32,890 nt of DNA from an uncultured Actinomycetes bacterium (GCA_903873715.1 CAIQPS010000134.1:1-32890); one strand, 5' to 3'. Shown: positions 7,685 through 16,588, counted from the first letter of the stretch. Translations and numbers: made by a program. The notes: generated from the sequence alone by a model not told the origin.

Positions 7685-9799
7685 GTGAATCTCAACGACC
7701 TGCCCCGGGGTGCCGGGACCGTGATCTTCCCGGGCAACGGCGCCTGGCTGCCGCGCGCGGCAGCGAGCGGGATGGCCGTGGGCGCCGCGGCGCCCGTCGG
7801 GGCCGCGACCGCGAGCGCCACACCGGGTCCGAGTGGCACAGCCGCGCCGAGCGCCGCGCCCGCGCCCCTGCCCCCCTCCAGACCTGCCGGAGACCCGGCC
7901 GTCATCCTGTCGAACCCGGAGCGCATCCTCACCGCCTCCACGCCGGAGGTGCTGCCGGTGCTGCTCGACGAGATCGAGGCGGAACAGGCGCGTGGCTGCT
8001 ACGTAGCCGGCTACCTGGCATACGAGGCCGGGAGCGCCTTCGGCTTGAAGGTCCGTCAGGGGCCGGCGCGGCCCCTGCCCGCCGGCGCCGTGGCCTGCGA
8101 CTCCATCCCGCTGGCCTGGATGGCCGTATACCGTCCCGAGTCCGCCCTCTTCGTACCCGGCGATGAATGGGCCGCCTTCCTTGCCGGCCTGGACGTCTCG
8201 GCCGTGGCCGCCCGCGTTGCGGCCATCACGCCGGAACTGAACGTCACCAAGGAGCAGTACACCGAGGCCATCGGCCGGGTCCGCGACTACATCGCCGCGG
8301 GCGACACCTACCAGGTGAACTACACGGTGCGCGCCCGATACGACCTGAACGCGCCGGGCGGCGCCGGCAAGCAGGGTGCCGCGGGCGTGGCCGGCGCGTC
8401 GGACGGCAACGGCGCCGTCCCGCCCCTCGATCCCCTGGAGTACTTCCTCGCCCTGGTGGTCCGCCAGGCCGTGCCCTACGCCGCCTATCTCGACCTGGGC
8501 GGGAGCCAGGTGCTCAGCCTCTCGCCCGAACTGTTCCTCCGGCGCGACGGCGAGATCCTCGAGAGCAGGCCCATGAAGGGCACCCGACCCCGGGGCCTCA
8601 CCCACCCTGCCGATGTGGCGCTCGCGTACGAACTGGCCGAGACCGAGAAGGAACGGGCCGAGAACCTGATGATCGTCGACATGGTGCGCAACGACCTCGG
8701 GCGGGTGTCCCGCACGGGCACGGTGCACGTGCCGTCGCTCTTCGTGGTGGAGCCCTACCGCACGGTCTGGCAGATGACCAGCATCGTCCAGGGACCGCTG
8801 CAGACCGGGGCCGGACTCACCCAGATCATGCGGGCCGTCTTCCCGGGGGCCTCCATCACCGGAGCACCCAAGCATCACACCATGGAGATCATCAGCGAGG
8901 TGGAGACCGAGCCCCGCGGCGTCTACACAGGCACCGTCGCGCTGTTCGCGCCGGGCGGCGACTTCACCGGCAACATCGGCATCAGGACCATCGTGCACCG
9001 CGAAGGCCGGTGCGTGTTCGGCGTGGGGTCAGGGGTGGTATGGGATGCGCAGGCCGCCGCCGAATACGAGGAGACGCTCGCCAAGGGGGCCTTCGCGCTC
9101 GCTCCGCCCAGCGGGGAGTGGCGTCCGCGCCGCACCCAGGCCGACGACACCGCCCGCGCAGACCTGGGGCTCTTCGAGACCATGTACCTGCAGACGGACG
9201 GCTCGTATCGGGATCTGCAGAGGCACCTCGGGCGCCTGTCCGCGTCGGCCGGCGCCCTCGGCCTCCCTTACCACGAAGACGAGGTGGTGGCGGCACTGGA
9301 GGGGCTGTCGGATTCGCACGGAGGCCCGCTGGTGGTGCGCCTGGACCTCGACGCCTCCGGCGCGATAGGCCTGTCCATGCGCGAGGTGCCGACCGCTCCG
9401 GAGGAGCCGGTATGGCTGCTCGTCTCCCCCTTCCGCGTCGACCAGGAAGACCCGCTGCTCGTCCACAAGACCACCCGGCGCGGCTTCTACGACCGCGAGC
9501 ACCGGCGGGCCGTGGCCGAGGGCTGCTTCGACGCGCTGTTCGTCAACCGGCTCGACCGGGTCACGGAGGGCGGCATCACGAACGTCTTCGCCCGCTTTGG
9601 TGAAGCCTGGGTCACTCCCCCGTTGTCAGACGGATCGCTCCCGGGTGTGTGGCGGGCTGGGTTCATCGCGGAACACCACGCCATCGAGCGCTCCCTCACC
9701 CTCGACGAGCTCCTGGCCGCGGACGAACTCGTGGTAGGCAACTCGGTGCGCGGTACCGTGCGGGTGGCCGGCTTGATCGCCGACCCGCTGACCTACTGA
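7685..9799 (+). CDS. pabB: Fused aminodeoxychorismate synthase component I / aminodeoxychorismate lyase
   Basis: 704 residues, a PabB-PabC fusion that turns chorismate into p-aminobenzoate for folate. The chorismate-binding domain (about 190-465) shows DTYQVNYTVR, SRPMKGTRPRG, ENLMIVDMVRNDLGR and FPGASITGAPK. The Lys of MKGT is diagnostic of PabB; TrpE has Ala there. The class IV aminotransferase domain (about 490-704) shows LGLFETM, the PLP lysine in HKTTRRGFYD and RVTEGGITNVFAR. Two Ala/Gly/Pro-rich insertions occur at about residues 20-65 and 220-245. The GTG at 7685 has no clear ribosome site, so the start is uncertain. The PabA amidotransferase partner is not in the window. Confidence 0.92.
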   Translation: MNLNDLPRGAGTVIFPGNGAWLPRAAASGMAVGAAAPVGAATASATPGPSGTAAPSAAPAPLPPSRPAGDPAVILSNPERILTASTPEVLPVLLDEIEAEQARGCYVAGYLAYEAGSAFGLKVRQGPARPLPAGAVACDSIPLAWMAVYRPESALFVPGDEWAAFLAGLDVSAVAARVAAITPELNVTKEQYTEAIGRVRDYIAAGDTYQVNYTVRARYDLNAPGGAGKQGAAGVAGASDGNGAVPPLDPLEYFLALVVRQAVPYAAYLDLGGSQVLSLSPELFLRRDGEILESRPMKGTRPRGLTHPADVALAYELAETEKERAENLMIVDMVRNDLGRVSRTGTVHVPSLFVVEPYRTVWQMTSIVQGPLQTGAGLTQIMRAVFPGASITGAPKHHTMEIISEVETEPRGVYTGTVALFAPGGDFTGNIGIRTIVHREGRCVFGVGSGVVWDAQAAAEYEETLAKGAFALAPPSGEWRPRRTQADDTARADLGLFETMYLQTDGSYRDLQRHLGRLSASAGALGLPYHEDEVVAALEGLSDSHGGPLVVRLDLDASGAIGLSMREVPTAPEEPVWLLVSPFRVDQEDPLLVHKTTRRGFYDREHRRAVAEGCFDALFVNRLDRVTEGGITNVFARFGEAWVTPPLSDGSLPGVWRAGFIAEHHAIERSLTLDELLAADELVVGNSVRGTVRVAGLIADPLTY

Positions 9800-9846
9800 C
9801 CCGCGCCGAGGGCTGCGCCGATGGGCAGCACGCCGCGCAGCCGGCT

Positions 9847-9878
9847 GGGCGCCGCCGGTGCCCGCAAGCCCGGCGCCC
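9847..9878. terminator. GC-rich hairpin between convergent genes
   Basis: GGGCGCC (9847-9853) and GGCGCCC (9872-9878) flank an 18-nt loop in the 86-bp gap between the ends of pabB-C and the lipoprotein gene. It may stop transcription from both sides, but no T-run is present on either strand. Confidence 0.35.
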
Positions 9879-9885
9879 GGCGCCG

Positions 9886-10884
9886 CTACTTTATCGACCC
9901 GGTGACCTGGATGGCATCCACGTCTATGGCGGTCCCGGTGGCACTGCCGTTCTTGTCGCCACTCCAGGAGATCTTGACCGTGTGGGTCTTGAGATCGAGG
10001 ATGCCGGTGTCCCAGATCTCCTGCTTGTTCTTGTTGGTCGCGCTGTAGAGGTCCACCGTCGCGTCGGGCCCTCCGTCTATGCTCACCTTCGCCTGGCCGT
10101 AGCCCGGGCCGGTGCGTCCGATCCAGACCAGCTTGATGCCACTGAACTTGATGGTGACCGACGCGCCGGACTTGTCGGCCTGCTTGAAGGTGCCGCCCGA
10201 GGCGGAGGACGACGTGATGGTGGACCACGTGCCGGCGTACTTCAGAAGGGTGTAGGTCTGCTGCACGGTCCCGGTCAGCACGCCGGAGATGATGATGTTG
10301 TCCACGTTGATGTTGGTGGCCTCGGCCTTCTCGTTCTTCTTACCGGTCCAGGAGATCACGAGCGTGTGGTCCCCGAGTTCGAGGCTGCCGCTCTTCCATA
10401 CCTTCTGCTTCCACTCCGCGGTGGCGCTGTACAGGTCGACGGTCTGGGAGGCCCCGTCGTCCAAAGTGACCTCGGCCTCCCCGTATTGGGGCGACTTCTT
10501 GGCGATCCAGGAGGCGCCGTCGCCGTAGAAGCGGATGGTCACCTTGCAGCCCGAGGCGTTCGTGATGTCCAGATCCCCGCCGGATGCCGACTTGGCGGCC
10601 ACAGTGGTCCACTTGCCCGAGTAGATGAAGCGGGTGTCGTCCTGCTCGTGCCCCACGGTCGGCGGGAAGCTCGATCCGGTGGTGGACGTGGTGGCTTCCG
10701 TGTCGGACGTGGACGTTGACGGCTCCGCGGTGGTCGTCGTCGAATCGGTCACGCTCGTGGTAGTGCTGGTCTCTGCGGAGCCACCGCAGCCGGCCAGTAC
10801 CAGGGCGAGTATCGTGGCGAGGACGAGGCAGAGCACGGTCAGGCTCAGAGCGGCGGTGGACTTCTTCGCGGTCGCCGGCGTCAT
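9886..10884 (-). CDS. Secreted lipoprotein with two galactose-binding-like beta-sandwich repeats
   Basis: 332 residues. A lipoprotein signal peptide ends in LALVLAGC (lipobox LAGC), then a long Ser/Thr-rich linker (about residues 40-80), then two repeats of about 115 residues. Repeat 1 has YSGKWTTV, ASWIAKKSPQYGEAEV and TVDLYSATAEWKQKVW; repeat 2 has YAGTWSTI, LVWIGRTGPGYGQAKV and TVDLYSATNKNKQEIW. This SGxW...VDLYS pattern is common in actinobacterial secreted proteins and glycosidases as a carbohydrate-binding-like module; no catalytic domain is present. ATG 10884 follows AAGGAGGT, which excludes the longer start at 10923. Surface carbohydrate binding is inferred. Confidence 0.85.
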   Translation of the reverse strand: MTPATAKKSTAALSLTVLCLVLATILALVLAGCGGSAETSTTTSVTDSTTTTAEPSTSTSDTEATTSTTGSSFPPTVGHEQDDTRFIYSGKWTTVAAKSASGGDLDITNASGCKVTIRFYGDGASWIAKKSPQYGEAEVTLDDGASQTVDLYSATAEWKQKVWKSGSLELGDHTLVISWTGKKNEKAEATNINVDNIIISGVLTGTVQQTYTLLKYAGTWSTITSSSASGGTFKQADKSGASVTIKFSGIKLVWIGRTGPGYGQAKVSIDGGPDATVDLYSATNKNKQEIWDTGILDLKTHTVKISWSGDKNGSATGTAIDVDAIQVTGSIK

Positions 10885-10963
10885 AGTGACCTCCTTGGCC
10901 AAGGGGAACGGCCAGGAGCACACGCTGCTGTTCCCCCCTGGAATGAGAAGCGGTCCCGCGTCC

Positions 10964-10993
10964 AGAATGCGCGCTCTCCGACTTGGATGTCAA
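10964..10993 (-). promoter_or_regulatory. Lipoprotein promoter with perfect -35
   Basis: Minus strand TTGACA (10988-10993), an 18-bp spacer and CATTCT (10964-10969). The -35 is perfect, the -10 poor. The start would be about 75 nt before the ATG. The rest of the 257-bp gap to uppP has no supported ORF. Confidence 0.45.
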
Positions 10994-11109
10994 GCGCGCG
11001 ACCCGCCGGGACGCCCTCCGAACCTGGCCGTTACCTGAACGATGCGCGGTGCGACAGGACCGCGCGGAGCCACGGACGACAGACGGTCGGCATGCGCGGG
11101 CCCGCCCGC

Positions 11110-11125
11110 GGCGGCTCACGCCGCC
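11110..11125. terminator. Hairpin downstream of uppP
   Basis: GGCGGC-TCAC-GCCGCC, a 6-bp GC stem with a 4-nt loop, 17 nt beyond the uppP stop. No T-run follows, so its role as a terminator is only possible. Confidence 0.3.
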
Positions 11126-11141
11126 CGCCGCGCCCCCCGCT

Positions 11142-12014
11142 CTACCCTATCGTGGCCGCCCTTACTCCCGCCGCGATGAGCACCAGGATCAACACTCCGA
11201 AGGCGAAGCGGTACCACACGAACCCGCGCAGCGAATGGGAGCGCAGGTAGCCGAGCAGGAACCGGGCGGCCAGATAGCCGCTCACCAACGCGGTGACTAT
11301 GCCGATGAGGAACGGCAGCGCGGTACCCGCCGGCAGACCACCGCCGGCCGCCACTTTCAGGCCCTTGTAGACCGCACTCCCCCCGATGATGGGGATGGTG
11401 AGCAGGAAGGCGTACCGCACCGCTTCGTCGCGGGTGATCTTGAGCCCCCGAAGAGCCGTCAGCGTGACGCCCGAGCGAGAGACACCCGGCGCCAAAGCGG
11501 CGGCCTGGGCGATCCCGATGAAAAGAGCTTGATACCAGCGGACCGAGGTGAGGTTCTTGCCTTCTGCGCCGCCGGTCTTCTTGCTGTCGGGCGCCCACGC
11601 GTCGACCACCCACATGATGACGCCGAAGGCGATCATGAGGACGGCCATGAGCCAGGGCTCGCCCAGCCGCTCCTCGATGACGTTCTCGAAGAGGACCCCG
11701 ATGATCCCGGCGGGGATGGTGCTTATGAGCAGCATCCATGCAAGCTTCTCGTCGCGGGTCGCGATCTTGCGCCTCCAGATGCTGCCGAAGAACGCCTTGA
11801 GGACGCGCCACACTTCCTTGTACATCAACACCAGCACCGCGACGAAAGTCCCCAGGTGGAGAGCCACGTCGAAGGTCTTCTCAAGGTCGAGCGACATGGT
11901 CAGATGCCAGCCGAACAGCCACGGCACCAGAAGCAGATGGGCGGAACTCGAGATCGGGAAGAACTCGGTGATCCCCTGGACCAATCCGAGGATGACCGCT
12001 TGGATGTTCGACAT
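11142..12014 (-). CDS. uppP: Undecaprenyl-diphosphate phosphatase
   Basis: 290 residues, a polytopic membrane protein of the UppP/BacA family, which removes a phosphate from undecaprenyl diphosphate to recycle the lipid carrier for cell-wall synthesis. Both family motifs are present: LVQGITEFFPISSSAHL near the N-terminus, with the active-site Glu and Ser/His, and APGVSRSGVTLTA in the middle. About seven to eight hydrophobic helices can be traced. ATG 12014 shares its A with the acnA TGA (TGATG), so translation is coupled to aconitase, an unusual partner. Bacitracin tolerance is the known side effect of this family. Confidence 0.94.
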   Translation of the reverse strand: MSNIQAVILGLVQGITEFFPISSSAHLLLVPWLFGWHLTMSLDLEKTFDVALHLGTFVAVLVLMYKEVWRVLKAFFGSIWRRKIATRDEKLAWMLLISTIPAGIIGVLFENVIEERLGEPWLMAVLMIAFGVIMWVVDAWAPDSKKTGGAEGKNLTSVRWYQALFIGIAQAAALAPGVSRSGVTLTALRGLKITRDEAVRYAFLLTIPIIGGSAVYKGLKVAAGGGLPAGTALPFLIGIVTALVSGYLAARFLLGYLRSHSLRGFVWYRFAFGVLILVLIAAGVRAATIG

Positions 12015-14791
12015 CAGGCCTCCATCTTGAGACGGAGCACCCGGAGCAACACGCCGCCGTTCTTGTAGTACTCGACGTCCACTGTGGAATCGAGACGGGC
12101 CTTGCAGGTGAGTCGCAGGTCTTCGCCGCCGGGACGATGGATGGCCACGAGGACCTCGGCACCGGGCCCGATGTCCTCACCGACCCCGATCGTGTCGACG
12201 ACCTCGTCGCCCGTGAGCCCCAGGCTCTCCACCGTCACGCCCTTCTCCAGTTCGAGCGGCAGGACGCCCATGCCCACCAGGTTGCTCCGGTGGATGCGCT
12301 CGTAACTCTCGGCGATGACCACCTTCACGCCCAGCAGCGCCGGGCCTTTGGCGGCCCAGTCGCGGGAGCTGCCGCTGCCGTACTCCTTGCCCGCGAACAC
12401 CACCAGCGGCACGCCCTCCTCCTGATACCGCAGGGACGCGTCGAAGATCGACAGCAGTTCGCCCGACGGCTGATGGGTGGTCCAACCGCCCTCGCGGCCT
12501 CCGGCCATGTGATTCTTGAGGCGGACGTTGGCGAACGTGCCCCGCATGAGGACCTCGTGGTTGCCTCGCCGGGCGCCGTAGGTGTTGAAATCGGCCTGCT
12601 GCACGCCGTGGGCCAGCAGGTACTTGCCCGCCGGGGTGTCCACCCCGATGGAACCGGCCGGGGAGATGTGGTCCGTGGTGACGGAGTCGCCCAGGATGGC
12701 GAGTATGCGCGCGCCGGACAGGTCCGCGGGGCCGGCCGGCTCCGCCGCGGCGCCGCTCGGCTCCGAGCCGGCGGCCGCGCCGATCCCTTCGAAGAAGGGC
12801 GGTTCCTGCACGTAGGTGGAGTCCTTGTCCCACTGATAGAGGGCGCCTGCCGGCACGTCCAGCTCCTGCCAGGCCATCGTGCCTTTGAGCGCCGCCGCGT
12901 ACTCCTCGCGGAACAAGTCCGGGCTGAGCGCCGTGGCCGCCAGTTCGGAGACCTGCTCCACCGACGGCCAGATGTCGGCCAGATAGACCGGCCGCCCGTC
13001 GGCACGGGTACCGAGCGGGTCGTTGGCCAGGTCGATGTCGACCGTACCGGCCAGAGCGAACGCGACCACCAGGGGCGGCGAGGCCAGGTAGTTGGCCCGC
13101 ACCAGCGGATGGATGCGGGCTTCGAAGTTGCGGTTGCCGCTGAGCACGGCGGAGACCACCAGCTTGTCTTCCTTGATGGCCCGGGACAGGTCGTCCGAGA
13201 GAGGCCCACTGTTGCCGATGCAGGTGGCGCAGCCGTAGCCGCAGGCGCCGAAGCCGATCTCCTCGAGGGATCCGAGCAGGCCGGCGTCGGCCAGGTAGGC
13301 GGTCACGGCCCGCGATCCGGGGGCCAGGCTGGTGCGCACCCAGGGCCTGGGCTTGAGCCCCAGGGCGGCTGCGTTGCGGGCCAAGAGCCCGGCCGCGAGC
13401 ATCAGCGCCGGGTTCGAGGTGTTGGTGCAACTGGTGATGGAGGCGATCACGACGTCGCCGTCATGGATGAGTTCGCGCCTGCCGGCGACCTCCGCCTTGG
13501 CCGCGGAGACCTCCGTCCGGCCCTGCGACAGCGCGGGCAGGCTCTGGCGGAACTTCCGGGACATGTCTTCGAGCAGCACCCGGTCCTGCGGGCGGCGCGG
13601 GCCGGCGAGGCTCGGCCGCACGTCGGCCAGGTCGAGTTCGACCACCCAGGAGTATTCCGGGTCGGGCGCGCCCTCTTCGCGGAACAGGAGTTGGTCCTTG
13701 GCATAGGCCTCCACCCGGGCGCAGAGGTCGTCGGAACGGCCGGTCTGGCGCAGGTAGGAGATGGTCTCCCCGTCGACCGGGAAGAAGCCGCAGGTGGCCC
13801 CGTATTCGGGCGACATGTTGGCCACGGTGGCCCGGTCGGCGAGCGGCAGGCTTTCCGCGCCCGGGCCGAAGTATTCGACGAAGCGGTTCACCACGCCGAC
13901 CTGCCGCAGCAGTTCGGTGACCGTGAGCACGAGATCGGTGGCGGTCGCCTGCGGCGACAGCTTGCCGGTGAGGCGGACCCCCACCACCTGCGGGACCAGC
14001 ATGAAGTACGGCTGGCCAAGCATGACCGCCTCGGCCTCGATGCCGCCCACGCCCCAGCCCAGTACGCCCAGGCCGTTGATCATGGTGGTGTGGGAGTCGG
14101 TGCCGATGACCGTGTCGGGGGAGGCCCACGGCAGGGTGTCGGCGGCGGGGGCGCCGGAGGCCGGCGCAGCCGCGCCGGAGGCCCCGTCCCGTCTGACTAC
14201 CTGAGCCAGGTATTCCAGGTTCACCTGGTGGCAGATGCCGGCGCCCGGCGGGACGACCCGCAGGTTGGCGAACTCGCCCTGTGCCCAGCGCAGAAGGGCG
14301 TAGCGCTCGCCGTTGCGCTGCATCTCGATGTCCATGTTGAAGTCGCAGGCGCCGGGCACGCCGGCGTTGTCGATCTGCACGGAGTGGTCGATCACCAGGT
14401 CCACCGGAACGCCCGCGTCGATGATGGACGGGTCTCCCCCCGCCCGGGCCATCGCGGAACGCATGGCAGCGAGGTCCACCACGCACGGCACCCCGGTGAA
14501 GTCCTGGAGCAGCACGCGCGCAGGCATGAAGGCGAACTCGGGGCGCTCGGCGCTGCTGGGATCCCAGTCGAGAAGGGCCATGACGTCCTTCTCCTCCACG
14601 ACACCCTGGCCGCAGAAGCGCAGGCCGTTCTCGAGGAGGACGCGGATGGAGTACGGCAACCGGGCGATGTCGCGCCCGGTCGCGGCTGCGAGTTCGCGCA
14701 GCCCGGCTACGCGGGCTGCGCCGCCCGGCAGTTCGACGGTCTTCCAGGCTCCGAACGGGCCGCCGGCACCGCCTGCGGCCCCTGAAGTCAT
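12014..14791 (-). CDS. acnA: Aconitate hydratase A (aconitase)
   Basis: 925 residues, the AcnA/IRP-type length. It interconverts citrate and isocitrate in the TCA cycle. Cluster cysteines are in ITSCTNTSNP and GCATCIGNSG; TDSHTTMINGLG, GDSVTTDHISPAGS, NTYGARRGNHEV and KEYGSGSSRDWAAKGP mark the active site and swivel domain. Ala/Gly/Pro-rich extra segments lie near residue 215 (14140-14190) and in the linker before domain 4 (12725-12785). ATG 14791 is chosen because GGAGG lies 8 nt upstream; the further-upstream GTG at 14806 falls inside that ribosome site. It follows the leuA terminator by about 45 nt with no clear promoter, so read-through is possible. Confidence 0.95.
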   Translation of the reverse strand: MTSGAAGGAGGPFGAWKTVELPGGAARVAGLRELAAATGRDIARLPYSIRVLLENGLRFCGQGVVEEKDVMALLDWDPSSAERPEFAFMPARVLLQDFTGVPCVVDLAAMRSAMARAGGDPSIIDAGVPVDLVIDHSVQIDNAGVPGACDFNMDIEMQRNGERYALLRWAQGEFANLRVVPPGAGICHQVNLEYLAQVVRRDGASGAAAPASGAPAADTLPWASPDTVIGTDSHTTMINGLGVLGWGVGGIEAEAVMLGQPYFMLVPQVVGVRLTGKLSPQATATDLVLTVTELLRQVGVVNRFVEYFGPGAESLPLADRATVANMSPEYGATCGFFPVDGETISYLRQTGRSDDLCARVEAYAKDQLLFREEGAPDPEYSWVVELDLADVRPSLAGPRRPQDRVLLEDMSRKFRQSLPALSQGRTEVSAAKAEVAGRRELIHDGDVVIASITSCTNTSNPALMLAAGLLARNAAALGLKPRPWVRTSLAPGSRAVTAYLADAGLLGSLEEIGFGACGYGCATCIGNSGPLSDDLSRAIKEDKLVVSAVLSGNRNFEARIHPLVRANYLASPPLVVAFALAGTVDIDLANDPLGTRADGRPVYLADIWPSVEQVSELAATALSPDLFREEYAAALKGTMAWQELDVPAGALYQWDKDSTYVQEPPFFEGIGAAAGSEPSGAAAEPAGPADLSGARILAILGDSVTTDHISPAGSIGVDTPAGKYLLAHGVQQADFNTYGARRGNHEVLMRGTFANVRLKNHMAGGREGGWTTHQPSGELLSIFDASLRYQEEGVPLVVFAGKEYGSGSSRDWAAKGPALLGVKVVIAESYERIHRSNLVGMGVLPLELEKGVTVESLGLTGDEVVDTIGVGEDIGPGAEVLVAIHRPGGEDLRLTCKARLDSTVDVEYYKNGGVLLRVLRLKMEA

Positions 14792-14835
14792 AGTCATATC
14801 CTCCACGCCTCTCTGTCGCTCACTTCGCCGCCAAC

Positions 14836-14864
14836 AAAAAGGCCCGGTGCAGTGCCACCGGGCC
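14836..14864 (-). terminator. Intrinsic terminator of leuA
   Basis: On the minus strand GGCCCGGTG pairs with CACCGGGCC around a 6-nt loop (14841-14864) and is followed by TTTTT (14836-14840). It lies 9 nt past the leuA stop. acnA starts only about 45 nt further on. Confidence 0.85.
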
Positions 14865-14872
14865 GCTCATTC

Positions 14873-16453
14873 CTAAAGGTATACCCGGTCGCCCCGCGCC
14901 CCGCCGGCCTCGCGGCCCCGGGCGTGGTTGTTGAGCGCCCGCACGTACGCCTTGGCCGAAGCCTCGAGCACATCTATGGAGACCGCCTGGCCGGCATAGC
15001 GCTTCCCATCGACCTCGACCACCACACGGACCTCGCCGAGCGAATCCTTGCCCGAGGTGATCGACCGCACCTGGTAGTCCATGAGCCTGCCGCTCACCCC
15101 CACCGCATCGTCGATGGCAAGGAACACCGACTCCACCGACCCGCCGGAGAAGGCTTTGCCCGCCTGGGGCTTGCCCTCCGTGCGCACTCCCACCTGACCC
15201 GACGAGATGATCTCCGAGCCGGCGGCCACGTAGAAGTGGTCGAGGGAGTACACATCCTCCCGCTCGCGGATCTCTTCGCCCACCAGGGCTTCCAGGTCGG
15301 CGGTGGTGACTTCCTTCTTGCGGTCGGCGATCTCCTTGAAGCGCTGGAACGCCAGGTCCAGATCCTTGCCCTCCAGATGGATGCCCAACTCGGCCAAATG
15401 GGTCCGCAGCGCGTGGCGCCCGGAATGTTTGCCCAGCACGATGTCGGATTCGGTCAGCCCGATGTCCTTAGCGTGCATGATCTCGTAGGTGGAGCGCTCC
15501 TTCAGCAGGCCGTCCTGGTGGATGCCCGATTCGTGAGCGAACGCGTTCTTGCCCACGATGGCCTTGTTGGCCTGCACCATCTGCCCGGTGTAGCTGGACA
15601 CCATCCGGCTGGTGCGGAAGATCTCGGTGGTGTTCAGCCGGCACGGCCTCTGCAGGATATCGGCCCGGGTGACCAGAGCCATGGCGATCTCCTCCAGAGC
15701 CGCATTGCCGGCCCGCTCACCCAGACCGTTCACGGCCACTTCCACCTGGGTGGCGCCCCGTTCGACGGCGGCCAGGGAGTTGGCCACGGCCAGCCCCAGG
15801 TCGTTGTGGCAGTGCACGCTCACCACGACGTCCTTCAGGCCGGGCGCCTTCTCATACAGGCTGTCCATCAGCGCCGCGTACTCGGTCGGCAGGGTGTACC
15901 CCACCGTGTCGGGCACGTTGATGGTGGTGGCGCCGGCCTCGATGGCCGTCTGCAGCACCGTAGCCAGAAAATCGACCTCGGAGCGGGTGGCGTCCATCGC
16001 GGAGAACTCCACATCCCCGGGGCACAGCGAAGCGGCCAGTTCCACCATCTTCTTGGTCAGCGCGATGACCTCTTCGCGGGAGGCGCGCATCTGGTGTTTC
16101 AGGTGGATGTCGGAGGTCGAGACGAACGTGTGGATGCGCGGGCGCTCGGCGTCCTTGATGGCATCCCAGCAGGTGCGGATGTCCTGCTCGACGCACCGCG
16201 CCAGGCCGCAGATGACCGGGCCTTTGACCTCACGGGCGATGGTCCTGACGGCGTCGAAATCACCAGGGCTGCTGGCCGGGAACCCCGCCTCGATGACGTC
16301 CACTCCCAGCCGGGCGAGCTGATGGGCGATCTCCAGCTTCTCCGACGCGTTCAGGCTACTGCCCGGCGATTGTTCGCCGTCGCGCAGGGTGGTGTCGAAG
16401 AAGACGACCGGCTTACCGATATTCCGACGGCCAGATGCCGTGACAGTGGACAT
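14873..16453 (-). CDS. leuA: 2-isopropylmalate synthase
   Basis: 526 residues. It condenses acetyl-CoA with 2-oxoisovalerate, the first committed step to leucine. FFDTTLRDGEQSPG holds the metal-binding Asp, VHCHNDLGLAVAN the metal His pair, and VNGLGERAGNAALEE the second DRE-TIM signature; the C-terminal portion (about 390-526) matches the leucine-binding regulatory domain (SGGSVESVFLAIDD). ATG 16453 is preferred because GGAGG ends 7 nt upstream; the earlier ATG at 16459 directly abuts the ribosome site. A leader peptide with four Leu codons precedes it (16532-16579). Citramalate synthase and homocitrate synthase are alternatives, less likely given that leader. Confidence 0.94.
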   Translation of the reverse strand: MSTVTASGRRNIGKPVVFFDTTLRDGEQSPGSSLNASEKLEIAHQLARLGVDVIEAGFPASSPGDFDAVRTIAREVKGPVICGLARCVEQDIRTCWDAIKDAERPRIHTFVSTSDIHLKHQMRASREEVIALTKKMVELAASLCPGDVEFSAMDATRSEVDFLATVLQTAIEAGATTINVPDTVGYTLPTEYAALMDSLYEKAPGLKDVVVSVHCHNDLGLAVANSLAAVERGATQVEVAVNGLGERAGNAALEEIAMALVTRADILQRPCRLNTTEIFRTSRMVSSYTGQMVQANKAIVGKNAFAHESGIHQDGLLKERSTYEIMHAKDIGLTESDIVLGKHSGRHALRTHLAELGIHLEGKDLDLAFQRFKEIADRKKEVTTADLEALVGEEIREREDVYSLDHFYVAAGSEIISSGQVGVRTEGKPQAGKAFSGGSVESVFLAIDDAVGVSGRLMDYQVRSITSGKDSLGEVRVVVEVDGKRYAGQAVSIDVLEASAKAYVRALNNHARGREAGGARGDRVYL

Positions 16454-16498
16454 ACCCATACCTCCAGACTGCTGCGTTCCAATGATAACCGCTGACAT

Positions 16499-16541
16499 GC
16501 CGGGTGAGCGCCGGCGCGCGACGATATCCCCCTAACGGGGG
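16499..16541 (-). promoter_or_regulatory. leuA leader hairpins
   Basis: CCCCC-TAAC-GGGGG (16528-16541) holds the leader-peptide stop codon in its loop. GCCGG-N7-CCGGC (16499-16515) follows on the mRNA. A ribosome stalled at the Leu codons or at the stop would affect the first stem. There is no T-run between the leader stop and leuA, so a classical terminator is not evident; the control could be translational or Rho-dependent. Confidence 0.45.
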
Positions 16542-16579
16542 CGCAGAAGCAGGAGCGAGTTGGTCCTTCCGGTCTCCAT
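16532..16579 (-). CDS. leuL: leuA leader peptide (attenuation), four consecutive Leu codons
   Basis: A 15-codon ORF, METGRTNSLLLLRPR, with the codons CTC-CTG-CTT-CTG in a row, 78 nt before the leuA start. Runs of the regulatory amino acid in a short upstream ORF are the hallmark of leu-operon attenuation: scarce Leu-tRNA stalls the ribosome and changes the folding of the leader RNA. The stop codon sits in a stem-loop. A TACACT box ends 9 nt before the ATG and there is no ribosome site, so the leader mRNA is nearly leaderless. The four Leu codons use three different synonymous codons. Found by reading; too short for standard gene finding. Confidence 0.75.
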   Translation of the reverse strand: METGRTNSLLLLRPR

Positions 16580-16588
16580 GAGGGCGAG

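Noticed and set aside
9649-10719. 356-residue plus-strand ORF opposite the lipoprotein
   Set aside because: It begins inside pabB-C in another frame and has composition typical of an antisense shadow.
12137-14785. Long plus-strand ORF opposite aconitase
   Set aside because: The sequence is His/Gly/Arg-rich with no family motif and mirrors acnA codons; a GC-rich antisense shadow.
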